Positions 36,504 through 47,696 of a stretch of DNA of 64,000 bases are shown in pieces. Numbering within the stretch: position 1 is the first letter of the stretch; each line of letters starts with the position of its first letter. Source of the DNA: Rhodococcus tukisamuensis NBRC 100609 (GTDB taxonomy: Bacteria > Actinomycetota > Actinomycetes > Mycobacteriales > Mycobacteriaceae). Position numbers and translations under genes: made by a program. The stretch covers positions 62,001-126,000 of the forward strand of contig NZ_BCXG01000012.1 in the NCBI RefSeq assembly GCF_001894985.1, written 5' to 3'. Below the pieces are notes generated by a model. The model was not told where the DNA came from and searched no databases. It saw nothing but the letters and a program-made list of their open reading frames with translations.

Positions 36504-37420
36504 ACGGCTACGCGCGCGGTGAACTGACCGTGCATCACGACCCCGCCGCACTGACCAAGGTGTCGAAGGCGCTGCGTGGTGTCGGGCGGCAGGTCGCGCT
36601 GGTGCCCACCATGGGTGCACTGCACGCCGGGCACCTCGAGATCGTCCGGCAGGCCAAGCTGCGCGGCGCGGTGGTGATCGTCTCGATCTTCGTCAACCCG
36701 CTGCAGTTCGGTGCGGGCGAGGACCTGGACGCGTACCCGCGCACCCTGGACCGTGACATCGAACTGCTACGCGCCGAGGGCGTGGAACTGGTGTTCGCGC
36801 CGTCCGCCGCCGACATGTACCCGGCCGGCCCGCGCACCGTGATCCACCCCGGTCCGCTTGGCGCCGAACTCGAGGGTGCCAGCCGGCCGACGCACTTCGC
36901 GGGGATGCTGACCGTGGTCGCCAAGCTGCTGCAGATCGCCGTGCCGAACACGGCGTACTTCGGCGAGAAGGACTACCAGCAGCTCACCCTGATCCGGCAG
37001 ATGGTCCGCGACCTGAACTTCGACGTCGAGATCTACGGTGTGCCGACCGTCCGGGAGCAGGACGGTCTCGCCCTGTCCTCGCGCAACCGGTACCTCGACG
37101 AGGACCAGCGGGCCGTGGCGACCGCGCTGTCGGCCGCGCTGGTGGCCGGCGCACATGCGGCGGCCGGCGGTGCGGAGGCCATCCTGGCCACCGCGCGCGG
37201 CGTGCTCGAGGCGACCCCGGAACTCGAGGTCGACTACCTGGAGGTCCGCGGTGTGGACCTCGGGCCGGCGCCGGAACGCGGCGACGGCAGGCTGCTCGTC
37301 GCGGCCCGGCTCGGCAACACCCGTCTGATCGACAATGTCGGCGTCGCCGTCGGCACCGGATTCCTGGAGCGGGACGTGGACACCCGCACCACCTCGCCCA
37401 CCGACCTGATTTCCAGCTAG
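36500..37420 (+). CDS. panC: Pantothenate synthetase
   Basis: Joins pantoate and beta-alanine using ATP. 306 residues with the nucleotide motifs [10 protein letters not shown] (HIGH-like), [20 protein letters not shown] and DGLALSSRN (KMSKS-like). The GTG start overlaps the DUF2520 stop; panD follows after 16 bases. Confidence 0.97.
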   Translation: MNGYARGELTVHHDPAALTKVSKALRGVGRQVALVPTMGALHAGHLEIVRQAKLRGAVVIVSIFVNPLQFGAGEDLDAYPRTLDRDIELLRAEGVELVFAPSAADMYPAGPRTVIHPGPLGAELEGASRPTHFAGMLTVVAKLLQIAVPNTAYFGEKDYQQLTLIRQMVRDLNFDVEIYGVPTVREQDGLALSSRNRYLDEDQRAVATALSAALVAGAHAAAGGAEAILATARGVLEATPELEVDYLEVRGVDLGPAPERGDGRLLVAARLGNTRLIDNVGVAVGTGFLERDVDTRTTSPTDLISS

Positions 37421-37436
37421 ACCGGGAGGACAGCAC

Positions 37437-37877
37437 ATGTTTCGCACCATGATGAAGTCGAAGATCCACCGCGCCACCGTCACCCACGCGGACCTGCACT
37501 ACGTCGGGTCCGTCACCGTGGACCAGGACCTGATGGACGCCGCGGACCTGCTCGAGGGCGAGCAGGTGTGCATCGTCGACATCGACAACGGCGCCCGGCT
37601 CGAGACCTACGTCATCGCCGGCGAGCGCGGCACCGGCGTGATCGGGATCAACGGTGCCGCAGCGCATCTGGTCAAGCCTGGCGACCTGGTCATCCTGATT
37701 GCCTACGGCGTGATGAACGAGCAGGAATGCCGTGACTACGCGCCGCGGGTGGTCTTCGTCGACGCCGACAACCGGCAGGTCGAGCTCGGCAGCGACCCGG
37801 CACACGCCCCCGAGGGATCCGGACTGATCACCCCCCGGATGCTGTCCACGCTCGAGAACAACCCGGCGCTGGTGTAG
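37437..37877 (+). CDS. panD: Aspartate 1-decarboxylase proenzyme
   Basis: Makes beta-alanine for PanC. A 146-residue proenzyme; self-cleavage between Gly24 and Ser25 in [10 protein letters not shown] yields the pyruvoyl group. [18 protein letters not shown] and [14 protein letters not shown] are family signatures. The ATG has GGGAGGA ahead of it. It has a normal length plus the short C-terminal extension seen in Mycobacteriales, where pyrazinoic-acid resistance changes are known. Confidence 0.97.
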   Translation: MFRTMMKSKIHRATVTHADLHYVGSVTVDQDLMDAADLLEGEQVCIVDIDNGARLETYVIAGERGTGVIGINGAAAHLVKPGDLVILIAYGVMNEQECRDYAPRVVFVDADNRQVELGSDPAHAPEGSGLITPRMLSTLENNPALV

Positions 37878-37879
37878 CC

Positions 37880-38695
37880 GTGCTGCTGACCGTCGACGTC
37901 CGCAACACCAATATCGCGCTCGGGTTGTTCACCGGAAGCGGTGAGCACTCGAAGTTGTTGCAGGACTGGCGGATGCGTACCGATCCGCGGGTCACCGCGG
38001 ACGAGCTGGCCTGGATGCTGCGGGGGCTCCTCGGCGCCCACGTCGAGCAGGTCACCGGCGTGTCCGCGCTGTCGACGGTGCCGTCGGTGCTGCGTGAGTT
38101 GCGGGTGATGCTGACCCGCTACTGGGCGCACGTCCCGCACGTGGTGGTCGAGCCGGGGGTGCGCACCGGGGTGCCGCTGCTGGTCGACAACCCGAAGGAG
38201 GTCGGCGCAGACCGGATCGTGAACAGCCTTGCTGTGCACCATCTCTACGGTGGTCCGTGCATCGTCGTGGACTTCGGCGTGTCCACCTGCGTGGACGTGG
38301 TGTCTGCAAAGGGTGAGTTCCTCGGCGGTGTCATCGCGCCGGGACTCGAGGTCTCCACGGACGCGCTGGCATCGCAGTCGGCGGCGCTGCGCAAGGTGGA
38401 ACTGGTGCGTCCGCGGTCGGTGGTCGGCAAGAACACCGTCGAGTGCATGCAGTCCGGGGCGATCTTCGGGTTCGCCGGCCTGGTCGACGGGTTGGTGCGC
38501 CGGGTGCGGGCCGAACTGCCGGCCTTCGCGGGTGACGACGTCACAGTCATTGCGACCGGGGACAGTGCGCCGTTGGTGATGCCGGAGTCGGAGACAATCG
38601 CACACCTCGAACGCGACCTCGCCCTGGAGGGGCTGCGAATCGTCTACGAGCGCAACCAGGCTCGCAACGCGGCCCGGCGGCCGCCGGTCGCCTGA
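37880..38695 (+). CDS. coaX: Type III pantothenate kinase
   Basis: Phosphorylates pantothenate, the first step to coenzyme A. 271 residues with the ASKHA phosphate loop [27 protein letters not shown], and [22 protein letters not shown]. Like other actinobacterial members it has Arg in the DxxNT loop. The GTG start is 2 bases after the panD stop, completing panC-panD-coaX. Confidence 0.95.
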   Translation: MLLTVDVRNTNIALGLFTGSGEHSKLLQDWRMRTDPRVTADELAWMLRGLLGAHVEQVTGVSALSTVPSVLRELRVMLTRYWAHVPHVVVEPGVRTGVPLLVDNPKEVGADRIVNSLAVHHLYGGPCIVVDFGVSTCVDVVSAKGEFLGGVIAPGLEVSTDALASQSAALRKVELVRPRSVVGKNTVECMQSGAIFGFAGLVDGLVRRVRAELPAFAGDDVTVIATGDSAPLVMPESETIAHLERDLALEGLRIVYERNQARNAARRPPVA

Positions 38696-38743
38696 GCGCC
38701 GAGGTCCCGGAGTGCAGGGGTTCCGGGATCGGGGATTCTGTGC

Positions 38744-38749
38744 CACACT
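38744..38749 (+). promoter_or_regulatory. -10 element of the cysteine-codon leader
   Basis: CACACT, close to TACACT, ends seven bases before the GTG of the 13-codon leader. That spacing places the transcription start on the GTG itself, as expected for a leaderless message. Confidence 0.5.
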
Positions 38750-38756
38750 GGTCGGC

Positions 38757-38798
38757 GTGAATTACCGCATGGTCGCCCAGGAGTGTTGTCGAGGCTGA
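38757..38798 (+). CDS. Leaderless cysteine-codon leader peptide
   Basis: A 13-residue frame MNYRMVAQECCRG with two consecutive cysteine codons just before the end, starting on GTG right behind a -10 element. Leaderless short frames with cysteine runs are known in mycobacteria as cysteine-responsive attenuators. It sits 40 bases before the cysteine dioxygenase gene, the step that removes excess cysteine, so a cysteine-sensing role is natural. This is inferred from pattern and position; no translation evidence is available here. Confidence 0.6.
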   Translation: MNYRMVAQECCRG

Positions 38799-38838
38799 AC
38801 GCAGCCCCGATCAATTCCCCATTCCTGGAGTCTCTGCC

Positions 38839-39438
38839 ATGCATTCCACATCTGTGGTCTCTTCTCTGAACCCATTTTCTTCGAACCCCCGGTCCTCGCG
38901 GAACCCGGTCGCCCTGTCGGCTGACCGCTCCGTCTCGCCCAGCCGGCTCCGGCCCGCCGACCTGCTGCGCATCAGCGACCAGGGTGCGCAGGACGTGCTC
39001 GACGGCCGCTTCGCGCACCTGCTTCCCGGCGGCTGGCCCACTGCCGAGCGCTGGTCCACCCGACTGCACGCGGACGACGACGTCGACGTGTGGCTGATCA
39101 GCTGGGTGCCCGGCAGTGCCACCGAACTCCACGACCATGCGGGCTCGCTGGGCGCGCTCACCGTGCTCAGTGGGGCCCTCGCCGAATATCGCTGGGGCGG
39201 AACCGAACTGAAGTACCGGACCCTCGAAGCGGGGGACCAGGCGTCCTTCCCGCTGGGGTGGGTGCACGACGTGGTGCAGGCGCCGGGAACGGCCTCGGGC
39301 CCGGACCAGCCGACGCTCAGCGTGCACGCCTACTCGCCGCCGCTGTCCGCGATGTCCTTCTACGAGGTGACCGATCACGGCAGCCTCCGTCGCACCCGCA
39401 CCGAGCTCACCGACGTCCCGGAAGGACTGACGGCATGA
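38839..39438 (+). CDS. Cysteine dioxygenase family protein
   Basis: A 199-residue cupin that should oxidise cysteine to cysteine sulfinate with a mononuclear iron. Iron ligands appear in ELHDHAGSLGALTVLSG and PLGWVHDVV, the HxH...H arrangement of the family. The first 40 residues are a Ser/Pro-rich extension. ATG 38839 follows CTGGAG. The rhodanese gene is coupled through ATGA. The pair stands between coaX and lysS, where M. tuberculosis has no such genes as I recall. Confidence 0.88.
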   Translation: MHSTSVVSSLNPFSSNPRSSRNPVALSADRSVSPSRLRPADLLRISDQGAQDVLDGRFAHLLPGGWPTAERWSTRLHADDDVDVWLISWVPGSATELHDHAGSLGALTVLSGALAEYRWGGTELKYRTLEAGDQASFPLGWVHDVVQAPGTASGPDQPTLSVHAYSPPLSAMSFYEVTDHGSLRRTRTELTDVPEGLTA

Positions 39439-39857
39439 CCATCGACGAGATGCTCGAGACGGCCCGCAACACCTACCGGCGGCTGACGGTGTTCGAACTC
39501 GAGGCGGCGGTCGCCCGGGGGGCGATCGTGGTGGACATTCGCCCGCAGGCGCAGCGGCAGCGCGAGGGCACCCTGCCCGGCGCGCTCGCCATCGAGCGGA
39601 ACGTCCTCGAGTGGCGGCTCGACCCGACCAGCGACGCGCGTCTCGCCGCTGCCGTCGACCACGACGTGGAGTGGATCGTGGTGTGCTCGGAGGGGTACAC
39701 CTCCAGCCTGGCCGCGGCGGCACTGCAGGAGCTCGGTCTGCACCGCGCGACGGACCTTGTCGGCGGCTACCAGGCGATGCGCTCGGCGGGTCTGCTCGGC
39801 GCCCTGATGCGGGCCCGGCACGTCGTTCGTGAGGGCGAGGCGGTCGTCGCGCACTGA
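39435..39857 (+). CDS. Rhodanese-like sulfurtransferase
   Basis: A 140-residue single rhodanese domain: VFELEAAVARGAIVVDIRP at the front and the active-site cysteine in IVVCSEGYTSSLAAAAL. It would carry sulfane sulfur as a persulfide. Its ATGA overlap with the cysteine dioxygenase gene suggests the pair handles cysteine-derived sulfur. The active-site loop CSEGYTS is typical of actinobacterial partners of cysteine dioxygenase. Confidence 0.92.
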   Translation: MTIDEMLETARNTYRRLTVFELEAAVARGAIVVDIRPQAQRQREGTLPGALAIERNVLEWRLDPTSDARLAAAVDHDVEWIVVCSEGYTSSLAAAALQELGLHRATDLVGGYQAMRSAGLLGALMRARHVVREGEAVVAH

Positions 39858-39878
39858 GGGGCACTAGTCTGGTCATCC

Positions 39879-41390
39879 GTGAGTGATGTTATGACCGAGC
39901 CCGCCGACGACACCCCCGAGCAGCTGCGGATCCGCCGCGAGAAGCGGGACCGGATCCTCGCGCAGGGGCAGCAGGCCTACCCCGTCTCGGTTCCGCGCAC
40001 GCACAGCCTCGCCGAGGTCCGCGCGCAGCACCCGGACCTCGAGCCCGACACCGCCACCGGCGTCGAGGTCGGCGTGGTCGGCCGCGTGATCTTCCTCCGT
40101 AACACCGGCAAGCTCTGCTTCGCGACCCTGCAGGAGGGCGACGGCACCCAGCTGCAGGCCATGATCAGCCTGGCCGGCGTCGGCGAGGACGCGCTCGCCG
40201 CGTGGAAGTCCGACGTGGACCTGGGTGACTTCGTGTTCGTCCACGGCGAGGTCATCAGTTCGCGCCGCGGTGAGCTCAGCGTGATGGCCGACGTCTGGCA
40301 GATCGCGTCGAAGTCGCTGCGCCCGCTGCCGGTCGCCCACAAGGAGATGAACGAGGAGTCCCGGGTCCGCCAGCGCTACGCGGACCTGATCGTGCGCCCC
40401 GAGGCCCGCGACATGGCGCGCAAGCGTGTTGCCGTGGTCCGCGAGCTGCGCAATGCACTCGAGCGTCGCGGCTTCCTCGAGGTCGAGACCCCGATGCTGC
40501 AGACGGTGGCAGGTGGCGCCGCGGCCCGGCCGTTCGTCACGCATTCGAACGCACTCGACATCGACCTGTACCTCCGGATCGCGCCGGAGCTGTTCCTCAA
40601 GCGCTGCGTCGTCGGTGGCATCGAGAAGGTGTTCGAGATCAACCGGAACTTCCGCAACGAGGGCATCGACTCGACGCACTCGCCGGAGTTCGCCATGCTC
40701 GAGACCTACGAGGCGTACGGCACCTACGACGACTCGGCGAAGATGACCCGGGAACTGATCCAGGAGGTCGCGCAGGCGGCCTTCGGCACCCAGGTGGTCA
40801 CCCTCCACAACGGCGAGGAGTACGACCTCAGCGGCGAGTGGAAGACGATGGAGATGTACCCGTCGCTGTCCGCCGCGATCGGCGTCGAGGTCACCCCGGC
40901 GACCACCGTCGACGAGCTGCTTGCGCTGGCCGCGAAGGTCGGTCTCGAGGTGCCCAAGGACAAGGGCTACGGCCACGGCAAGCTCGTCGAGGAGCTGTGG
41001 GAGCACCAGTGCGGCGATCAGCTGCACGAGCCCACCTTCGTTCGGAATTTCCCGGTCGAGACCTCGCCGCTGACCCGCCAGCACCGCAGCGAGCCCGGCG
41101 TGACGGAGAAGTGGGACCTGTACATCCGTGGCTTCGAGCTCGCCACCGGCTACTCGGAGCTGGTGGACCCGGTCATCCAGCGGGAGCGTTTCGTAGACCA
41201 GGCGCGGCTGGCGTCGGAGGGCGACGACGAGGCGATGGCCCTCGACGAGGAGTTCCTGGCCGCAATGGAGCAGGGCATGCCGCCGACCACCGGAACCGGA
41301 ATGGGTATCGACCGCCTGCTCATGGCGCTCACCGGGCTGGGAATCAGGGAAACAATCTTGTTCCCAATTGTCCGGCCGACCTCGCGCTGA
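39879..41390 (+). CDS. lysS: Lysyl-tRNA synthetase (class II)
   Basis: A 503-residue class-II enzyme charging tRNA-Lys. The OB-fold anticodon domain covers about residues 50-150 ([20 protein letters not shown]), and the catalytic domain has motif 2 [20 protein letters not shown] and motif 3 [15 protein letters not shown]. The GTG start is the first in-frame codon. It is full length. This is the canonical lysS beside lsr2 and clpC. Confidence 0.97.
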   Translation: MSDVMTEPADDTPEQLRIRREKRDRILAQGQQAYPVSVPRTHSLAEVRAQHPDLEPDTATGVEVGVVGRVIFLRNTGKLCFATLQEGDGTQLQAMISLAGVGEDALAAWKSDVDLGDFVFVHGEVISSRRGELSVMADVWQIASKSLRPLPVAHKEMNEESRVRQRYADLIVRPEARDMARKRVAVVRELRNALERRGFLEVETPMLQTVAGGAAARPFVTHSNALDIDLYLRIAPELFLKRCVVGGIEKVFEINRNFRNEGIDSTHSPEFAMLETYEAYGTYDDSAKMTRELIQEVAQAAFGTQVVTLHNGEEYDLSGEWKTMEMYPSLSAAIGVEVTPATTVDELLALAAKVGLEVPKDKGYGHGKLVEELWEHQCGDQLHEPTFVRNFPVETSPLTRQHRSEPGVTEKWDLYIRGFELATGYSELVDPVIQRERFVDQARLASEGDDEAMALDEEFLAAMEQGMPPTTGTGMGIDRLLMALTGLGIRETILFPIVRPTSR

Positions 41391-41448
41391 TCCCTTTAAT
41401 TGCTATTCCCCGGTTATTTCTCGGTCATGAACGCGGCCGAAACAGGAG

Positions 41449-41454
41449 TACACT
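41449..41454 (+). promoter_or_regulatory. Candidate -10 of lsr2
   Basis: TACACT in an AT-richer leader, 64 bases before the lsr2 ATG. No clear -35 hexamer stands 17 bases upstream, so confidence is low. Confidence 0.35.
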
Positions 41455-41512
41455 CGGCGAAAGTCGCGATCGCGGCGAGGAATAGCACATTTAATGGAAG
41501 GGAACTCGACCC

Positions 41513-41857
41513 ATGGCGAAGAAGGTCACCGTCACCCTGATCGACGATGTTGATCAGGAAGCGGCCGCCGATGAAACAGTCGAGTTCGCGCTCGACGGCG
41601 TCATGTACGAGATCGACCTGTCGTCGGAGAATGCGTCGAAGTTGCGCGAGCAGTTCGATGTCTGGGTTTCCCATGCGCGCAAGTCGACCGGGCGTCGTCG
41701 CGTGAAGTCTTCGGCGCCTGCCGGAAAGTCCCGAGTGGCCGTCGACCGGGAGCAGAGCGCTGCGATCCGCGACTGGGCTCGGCGCAATGGACGCCCGGTG
41801 TCCGCACGCGGACGCATCTCGGCGGAAATCATCGACGCATACAACAAAGCAAACTGA
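41513..41857 (+). CDS. lsr2: Nucleoid-associated silencer Lsr2
   Basis: A 114-residue H-NS-like protein that bridges DNA and silences AT-rich, often acquired genes. N-terminal dimerisation part [21 protein letters not shown]-terminal DNA-binding part VREWA-like [18 protein letters not shown], in which RGR is the AT-hook-like minor-groove motif. GGAAGGGA precedes the ATG. The lower-GC genes in this window are possible targets. Confidence 0.97.
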   Translation: MAKKVTVTLIDDVDQEAAADETVEFALDGVMYEIDLSSENASKLREQFDVWVSHARKSTGRRRVKSSAPAGKSRVAVDREQSAAIRDWARRNGRPVSARGRISAEIIDAYNKAN

Positions 41858-41951
41858 CGCCCCACCAGATTTCACCCGTCGTTTCGCCCGTCCCGAGGTT
41901 TATCGGCTGTTGGCCTCGCGGGCGGCGAAACGACGAGGAACCGGGGGCGCA

Positions 41952-42511
41952 GTGCGCTGGGTAACTGTGATCGTGACATGGATTTCGGCGACAGTTTTAT
42001 TACTCGGCACAGGAACTGCGGGCGCGGCGCCATTGCCGGTGCCGTACCAGTTCTTGGCGGGTGTCCCGCTCGAACTCGGTAATCCCGGCGGCTCCGCTCC
42101 CGGATCCAATGACTGGTCGTGCCGGCCCTCCGCCGCGCACCCCGAACCGGTGGTGCTGGTGCACGGCACCGGCGGCAACAAGCAGACCAACTGGGCCACT
42201 TATGCGCCATTGCTCGCGAACGAGGGGTACTGCGTTTACGCACTGACCTACGGCGCGTACGACGACCTGCCCTGGCCGTTGAGTGCACTTGGTGCATTCC
42301 GGCCGATGGACGAGAGCGCGCAGCAGCTCGCGGACTTCGTGGACCGGGTGCCGGCGTCCACGGGGCGAAGAAGGTGAACCTGGTCGGCCATTCCCAGGGC
42401 ACGCTGATGCCCACCTACTGGCTGAAGAACCTCGGCGGCGCGGACAAGGTGGACAAGTACGTCTCACTCGTGCTGCTCTGGCACGGGTTCGTGCCGCCGG
42501 TGGTGGGCTGA
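41952..42511 (+). pseudogene. Frameshifted, truncated secreted lipase (class 2)
   Basis: A GTG start and a signal peptide (VTWISATVLLLGTGTAGAAP) lead into an esterase/lipase frame with CRPSAAHPEPVVLVHGTGGN and YCVYALTYGAYDDLPW. The frame stops after DFVDRVPASTGRRR at 42377. One base shift at the GGGG run 42362-42365 restores AKKVNLVGHSQGTLMPTYWL, including the nucleophile elbow GHSQG. The restored frame then ends early after HGFVPPVVG, lacking the last third seen in the neighbouring copy. So two defects are present: the frameshift, which could be a sequencing error, and the truncation, which looks real. Confidence 0.8.
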
Positions 42512-42512
42512 C

Positions 42513-43457
42513 ATGCGGTTCGCGGCCCTGGCTGCGCCGGCCGTCGCGGCGCTGGTCTGCGCGTCACCGGCGGCGGCCGCGCCGGTGACGCCGTACCCGG
42601 TGCCGTACCACCTGTTCGTCGAGGACGGCCGCGACGACCCCGCGGGATCGGCCGCCGGGTCCAACGACTTCTCGTGCCGGCCGACGGCCGCGCATCCCGA
42701 GCCCGTGGTGCTGGTGCACGGGCTCGCGGCCAGCAGGTTGAACAACTGGACCACTGTCTCGCCGTTGCTCGCCAACGAGGGCCACTGCGTGTTCGCGTTG
42801 ACCTACGGCGCGGTGTCCGTGGGCGGTCTCGGGTCGGACGAGCAGCCGATGAACACGGTCGGGGGGCTGGCGCGGATGGAGGACAGCGCGCAGGAACTGT
42901 CCGCGTTCGTTGACCGGGTGCGGGCGGAGACGGGTGCCGATGCCGTGAACATCGTGACGGCGTCCGAGGGCTCGGTGGTCGCGGGTCACTACGTGAAGTT
43001 CCTCGGCGGCGCGGACCGGGTCCGCGCGCTCGTCTCCCTCGGACCGGCCTGGAACGGGACGCTCACGTCGTTCCAGGGCGACGCCAAACGCCGGCTGGCC
43101 GAGTTGGGGGCCGGTGAGGACCTCGCGAACGTGTACCCGGTCTGCAAGGCCTGCCCGCAGCTGGCGACGGGCTCCGACTTTCTGGTCAGGTTGCGTGCCG
43201 GCGGCGTGTATGCGCCGAACGTGCAGTACACGAACATCATGACCCGCTACGACCAGGTGATCCTGCCGTTCACCAACGGTTACGAGGCAGGGCCCAACGC
43301 GACCAACATCGTCGTTCAGGACGGCTGCGAGCAGGATTTTGCGGACCACATCGGACTGGCGGCCGATCCGCGGGCGACCGGGTACGTGCTGGGCGCTCTC
43401 GATCCGGCGCACCCGCGACCGGTGCCGTGCGAGGCGGTACTGCCGCTCGTCGGGTGA
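42513..43457 (+). CDS. Secreted lipase/esterase, class 2, with altered nucleophile elbow
   Basis: A 314-residue exported alpha/beta hydrolase, paralogue of the broken gene 1 base upstream. Signal peptide FAALAAPAVAALVCASPAAAA; then VVLVHGLAASRLNNW with the HG oxyanion region, and NIVTASEGSVVAGHY where GHSQG is expected. The first glycine of GxSxG is threonine here, though the serine remains. Two cysteines in VYPVCKACPQLATG and one in QDGCEQDFAD suggest disulfides outside the cell. Substrate unknown. Tandem lipases lie between lsr2 and clpC. Confidence 0.82.
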   Translation: MRFAALAAPAVAALVCASPAAAAPVTPYPVPYHLFVEDGRDDPAGSAAGSNDFSCRPTAAHPEPVVLVHGLAASRLNNWTTVSPLLANEGHCVFALTYGAVSVGGLGSDEQPMNTVGGLARMEDSAQELSAFVDRVRAETGADAVNIVTASEGSVVAGHYVKFLGGADRVRALVSLGPAWNGTLTSFQGDAKRRLAELGAGEDLANVYPVCKACPQLATGSDFLVRLRAGGVYAPNVQYTNIMTRYDQVILPFTNGYEAGPNATNIVVQDGCEQDFADHIGLAADPRATGYVLGALDPAHPRPVPCEAVLPLVG

Positions 43458-43490
43458 TCTCCGTGGCCGATCCGGGGGAGTCGCCACGTT

Positions 43491-43506
43491 GTTCGCTGCG
43501 GGCGTA
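43491..43506. promoter_or_regulatory. Weak ClgR-like site upstream of clpC
   Basis: GTTCGC-TGCGG-GCGTAG resembles the GTTCGC-N5-GCGAAC inverted repeat bound by ClgR at clp promoters in actinobacteria, with a damaged right half. The 220-base gap before clpC otherwise shows no clear element. Confidence 0.3.
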
Positions 43507-43679
43507 GCGTCCAAGGGAAACGAAACGCCTGGCTGTGGCGTTGAGACCGGTAAGCACGCATGCAGACCCGCCAAAGACGGGACGGAGCAGCGCAGGCCGT
43601 GCTGCCGGGCCATTAGAGTAGGGGTGCGGCTCGTGGATCCCGCTGAGGGATCTACCCATAAGGAACGTGAGGGAGAGCG

Positions 43680-46232
<2,553 letters not shown>

Positions 46233-46249
46233 GTTTTCCGCACGACACC

Positions 46250-46289
46250 CCGCAGGGCGGGCGTTCCGAAGGGAACGCCCGCCCTGCGG
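46250..46289. terminator. Terminator after clpC
   Basis: An 18-bp perfect stem (CGCAGGGCGGGCGTTCC and its complement plus one closing pair) with a GAAG tetraloop, 17 bases after the clpC stop. It can work in either direction between clpC and the convergent hydratase operon. Confidence 0.85.
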
Positions 46290-46308
46290 CGTTGCGGTAC
46301 CTGGTGTT

Positions 46309-46366
46309 GCGGTTCGCGAACGGTTCGCCCGGCGGGCTACTGCCGGGCGAACCGTTCGCGAACCGC
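46309..46366. repeat. 25-bp perfect inverted repeat over the 3' end of the hydratase operon
   Basis: Arms 46309-46333 and 46342-46366 are exact complements with an 8-base loop GGGCTACT. Each arm holds an inner palindrome, TTCGCGAA. The stop codon of the activator-like gene lies in the loop region, so its last eight or so codons are part of one arm. It probably terminates the leftward operon, yet the length and coding overlap are unusual. Confidence 0.85.
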
Positions 46367-46696
46367 CCGCATCCGGGCCTCGAGTTCCTCCGGGGTCATG
46401 ACGCCGCGGTCCAGCAGTGCATGCGCGGTGACCAGCGCGGACCGGGCCCGGACCGGGAACTGGTGGTAGATGGTCTCGCCCAGTTCGTCCTCGGCCTCGC
46501 GTCGCTCGAGGTTGTCGAGCGACCCATGCCACGACAGGCACTCGCAGGTCGCCTGCATGCTCGATTCCCACGGCGCGCGCTTGCCGTCCAGTTCGGGTAG
46601 TGTCCGCTCGCGTCGCGCCCTCGCGGGGAGCGTTGCCAGCAGCACGTCGTAACCCTGGTTGTGCAGGCCCGCCGCGTCGTCGCCGTGCGCGCTCAT
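46337..46696 (-). CDS. Nitrile hydratase/thiocyanate hydrolase activator-like protein (beta N-terminal paralogue)
   Basis: A 119-residue protein with QATCECLSWHGSLDNLERRE, DELGETIYHQFPVRARSALV and LLDRGVMTPEELEARM. It is a clear paralogue of the beta N-terminal-type subunit at 47.7-48.1 kb, which has the same blocks. In Thiobacillus thioparus the fourth gene of the thiocyanate hydrolase cluster encodes such a small activator (P15K), thought to bring the metal to the alpha-type subunit. Place, size and homology all fit here. ATG overlaps the preceding stop (ATGA). Its end lies in a 25-bp hairpin. Confidence 0.75.
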   Translation of the reverse strand: MSAHGDDAAGLHNQGYDVLLATLPARARRERTLPELDGKRAPWESSMQATCECLSWHGSLDNLERREAEDELGETIYHQFPVRARSALVTAHALLDRGVMTPEELEARMRAVRERFARQ

Positions 46697-47403
46697 CGTC
46701 CGCCTCCCACCGGCTGCGGCGCCGACGGTGGCGCGGTGGCGGTCCAGCCCACCTGTGGCAGCGCCACCCCGATCATCGTGTCGCGGGTGACGATCGCCGC
46801 AAGTTGCTCCTCGCTCCACCCCTCGGTGCCGGCCGGGCGCATCGGCATGACCATGAAGCGGGACTTCTGGTTCGAGTCGTGCACCCGCACCTCCACGTCC
46901 GGCGGCATGTGCAGGCCGAACTCGGCGAGCACCTCGCGTGGCCAGCGGACCAGCCGGCGGCGGTAGTTGGGCGTGCGGTACCAGTCCGGCGACATCCCGA
47001 GGACCGGCCGTGGGTAGCAGGAGCACAGCGTGCACACGATCACGTTGTGCACCTTCGGGGTGTTCTCCAGGACGTAGAAGTAGGTGTAGTCGCTCGGGGT
47101 CCCCGACCCGGTGGGGTCGCGCCAGTCGATGCCGACCTCCTTGCAGGTCTCGGTGCCGTCGGCGAGCAACCGCGCCTTGAACTCGGGGTCCGTCCAGGCC
47201 TTGGCCACCAGCCGGGATCCGCCTGCCGGCCCGACCTGCGATGCCCACTCGGAGAATCTGCGGTGGTCCTCGGCCGAGAACAGTCCCTTCTCGATGGCCA
47301 GTTCCCGGATCGCGGTCTCGAGAACCTCGAACTCGCTGACCTCGTCGGAATCCTGGATCGGCGCGTGCGCGTCGTGTGTGTGGTCCCCACCCGTCTGACT
47401 CAC
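46693..47403 (-). CDS. Co-type nitrile hydratase alpha / thiocyanate hydrolase gamma-like subunit
   Basis: The catalytic, metal-binding subunit, 236 residues. The claw motif is VCTLCSCYPRPVLG; CTLCSC with Thr marks the cobalt type (iron enzymes have CSLCSC), and its two outer cysteines are normally oxidised to sulfinic and sulfenic acids. Also typical are RLVAKAWTDPEFKARLLADG and LVRWPREVLAEFG. It hydrates nitriles to amides or hydrolyses thiocyanate to carbonyl sulfide and ammonia; these cannot be told apart from sequence by eye. GTG 47403 overlaps the upstream stop. The split beta subunit argues for the three-subunit branch (thiocyanate hydrolase or toyocamycin-type hydratase). Confidence 0.88.
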   Translation of the reverse strand: MSQTGGDHTHDAHAPIQDSDEVSEFEVLETAIRELAIEKGLFSAEDHRRFSEWASQVGPAGGSRLVAKAWTDPEFKARLLADGTETCKEVGIDWRDPTGSGTPSDYTYFYVLENTPKVHNVIVCTLCSCYPRPVLGMSPDWYRTPNYRRRLVRWPREVLAEFGLHMPPDVEVRVHDSNQKSRFMVMPMRPAGTEGWSEEQLAAIVTRDTMIGVALPQVGWTATAPPSAPQPVGGGR

Positions 47404-47696
47404 TTCGTCTCCTCCTCTGCCGGGGCCAGCCACCGCTCCGAGCACTCGGTCTCGAGGGTGTCGACGTCGAATCCGGTGTACTGCGGCCACAGGTCACGCT
47501 GCCGGAACCGGACCACGTAGAACGGTTCGGTCCTGCCGTCCTCGCGGCCCCACGCCTCGTCCTCCGGGATCACCCACTCGGGGCGGTGCTCGACCACCAC
47601 GCCGGTGTGTCCTCGGGTGAACGCCTGGGTTCGGGTGTGGAACAGCGAGGTCGCCTCGCGCACGGTGACCCGGTCACCGATCTGGTACTTCGTCAT
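47400..47696 (-). CDS. Nitrile hydratase beta C-terminal-like subunit (thiocyanate hydrolase alpha-like)
   Basis: A 98-residue SH3-like barrel corresponding to the C-terminal half of nitrile hydratase beta: YQIGDRVTVREATSLFHTRT, RGHTGVVVEHRPEWVIPEDE, then EPFYVVRFRQRDLWPQY. In fused beta subunits this follows the helical part directly; here it is a separate gene coupled by ATGA to the beta N-terminal gene and by GTGA to the alpha gene. Confidence 0.85.
   Translation of the reverse strand: MTKYQIGDRVTVREATSLFHTRTQAFTRGHTGVVVEHRPEWVIPEDEAWGREDGRTEPFYVVRFRQRDLWPQYTGFDVDTLETECSERWLAPAEEETK

Noticed and set aside
31464-38695. Folate and pantothenate run as a possible novel pathway
   Set aside because: Gene content and order are the standard Mycobacteriales block.
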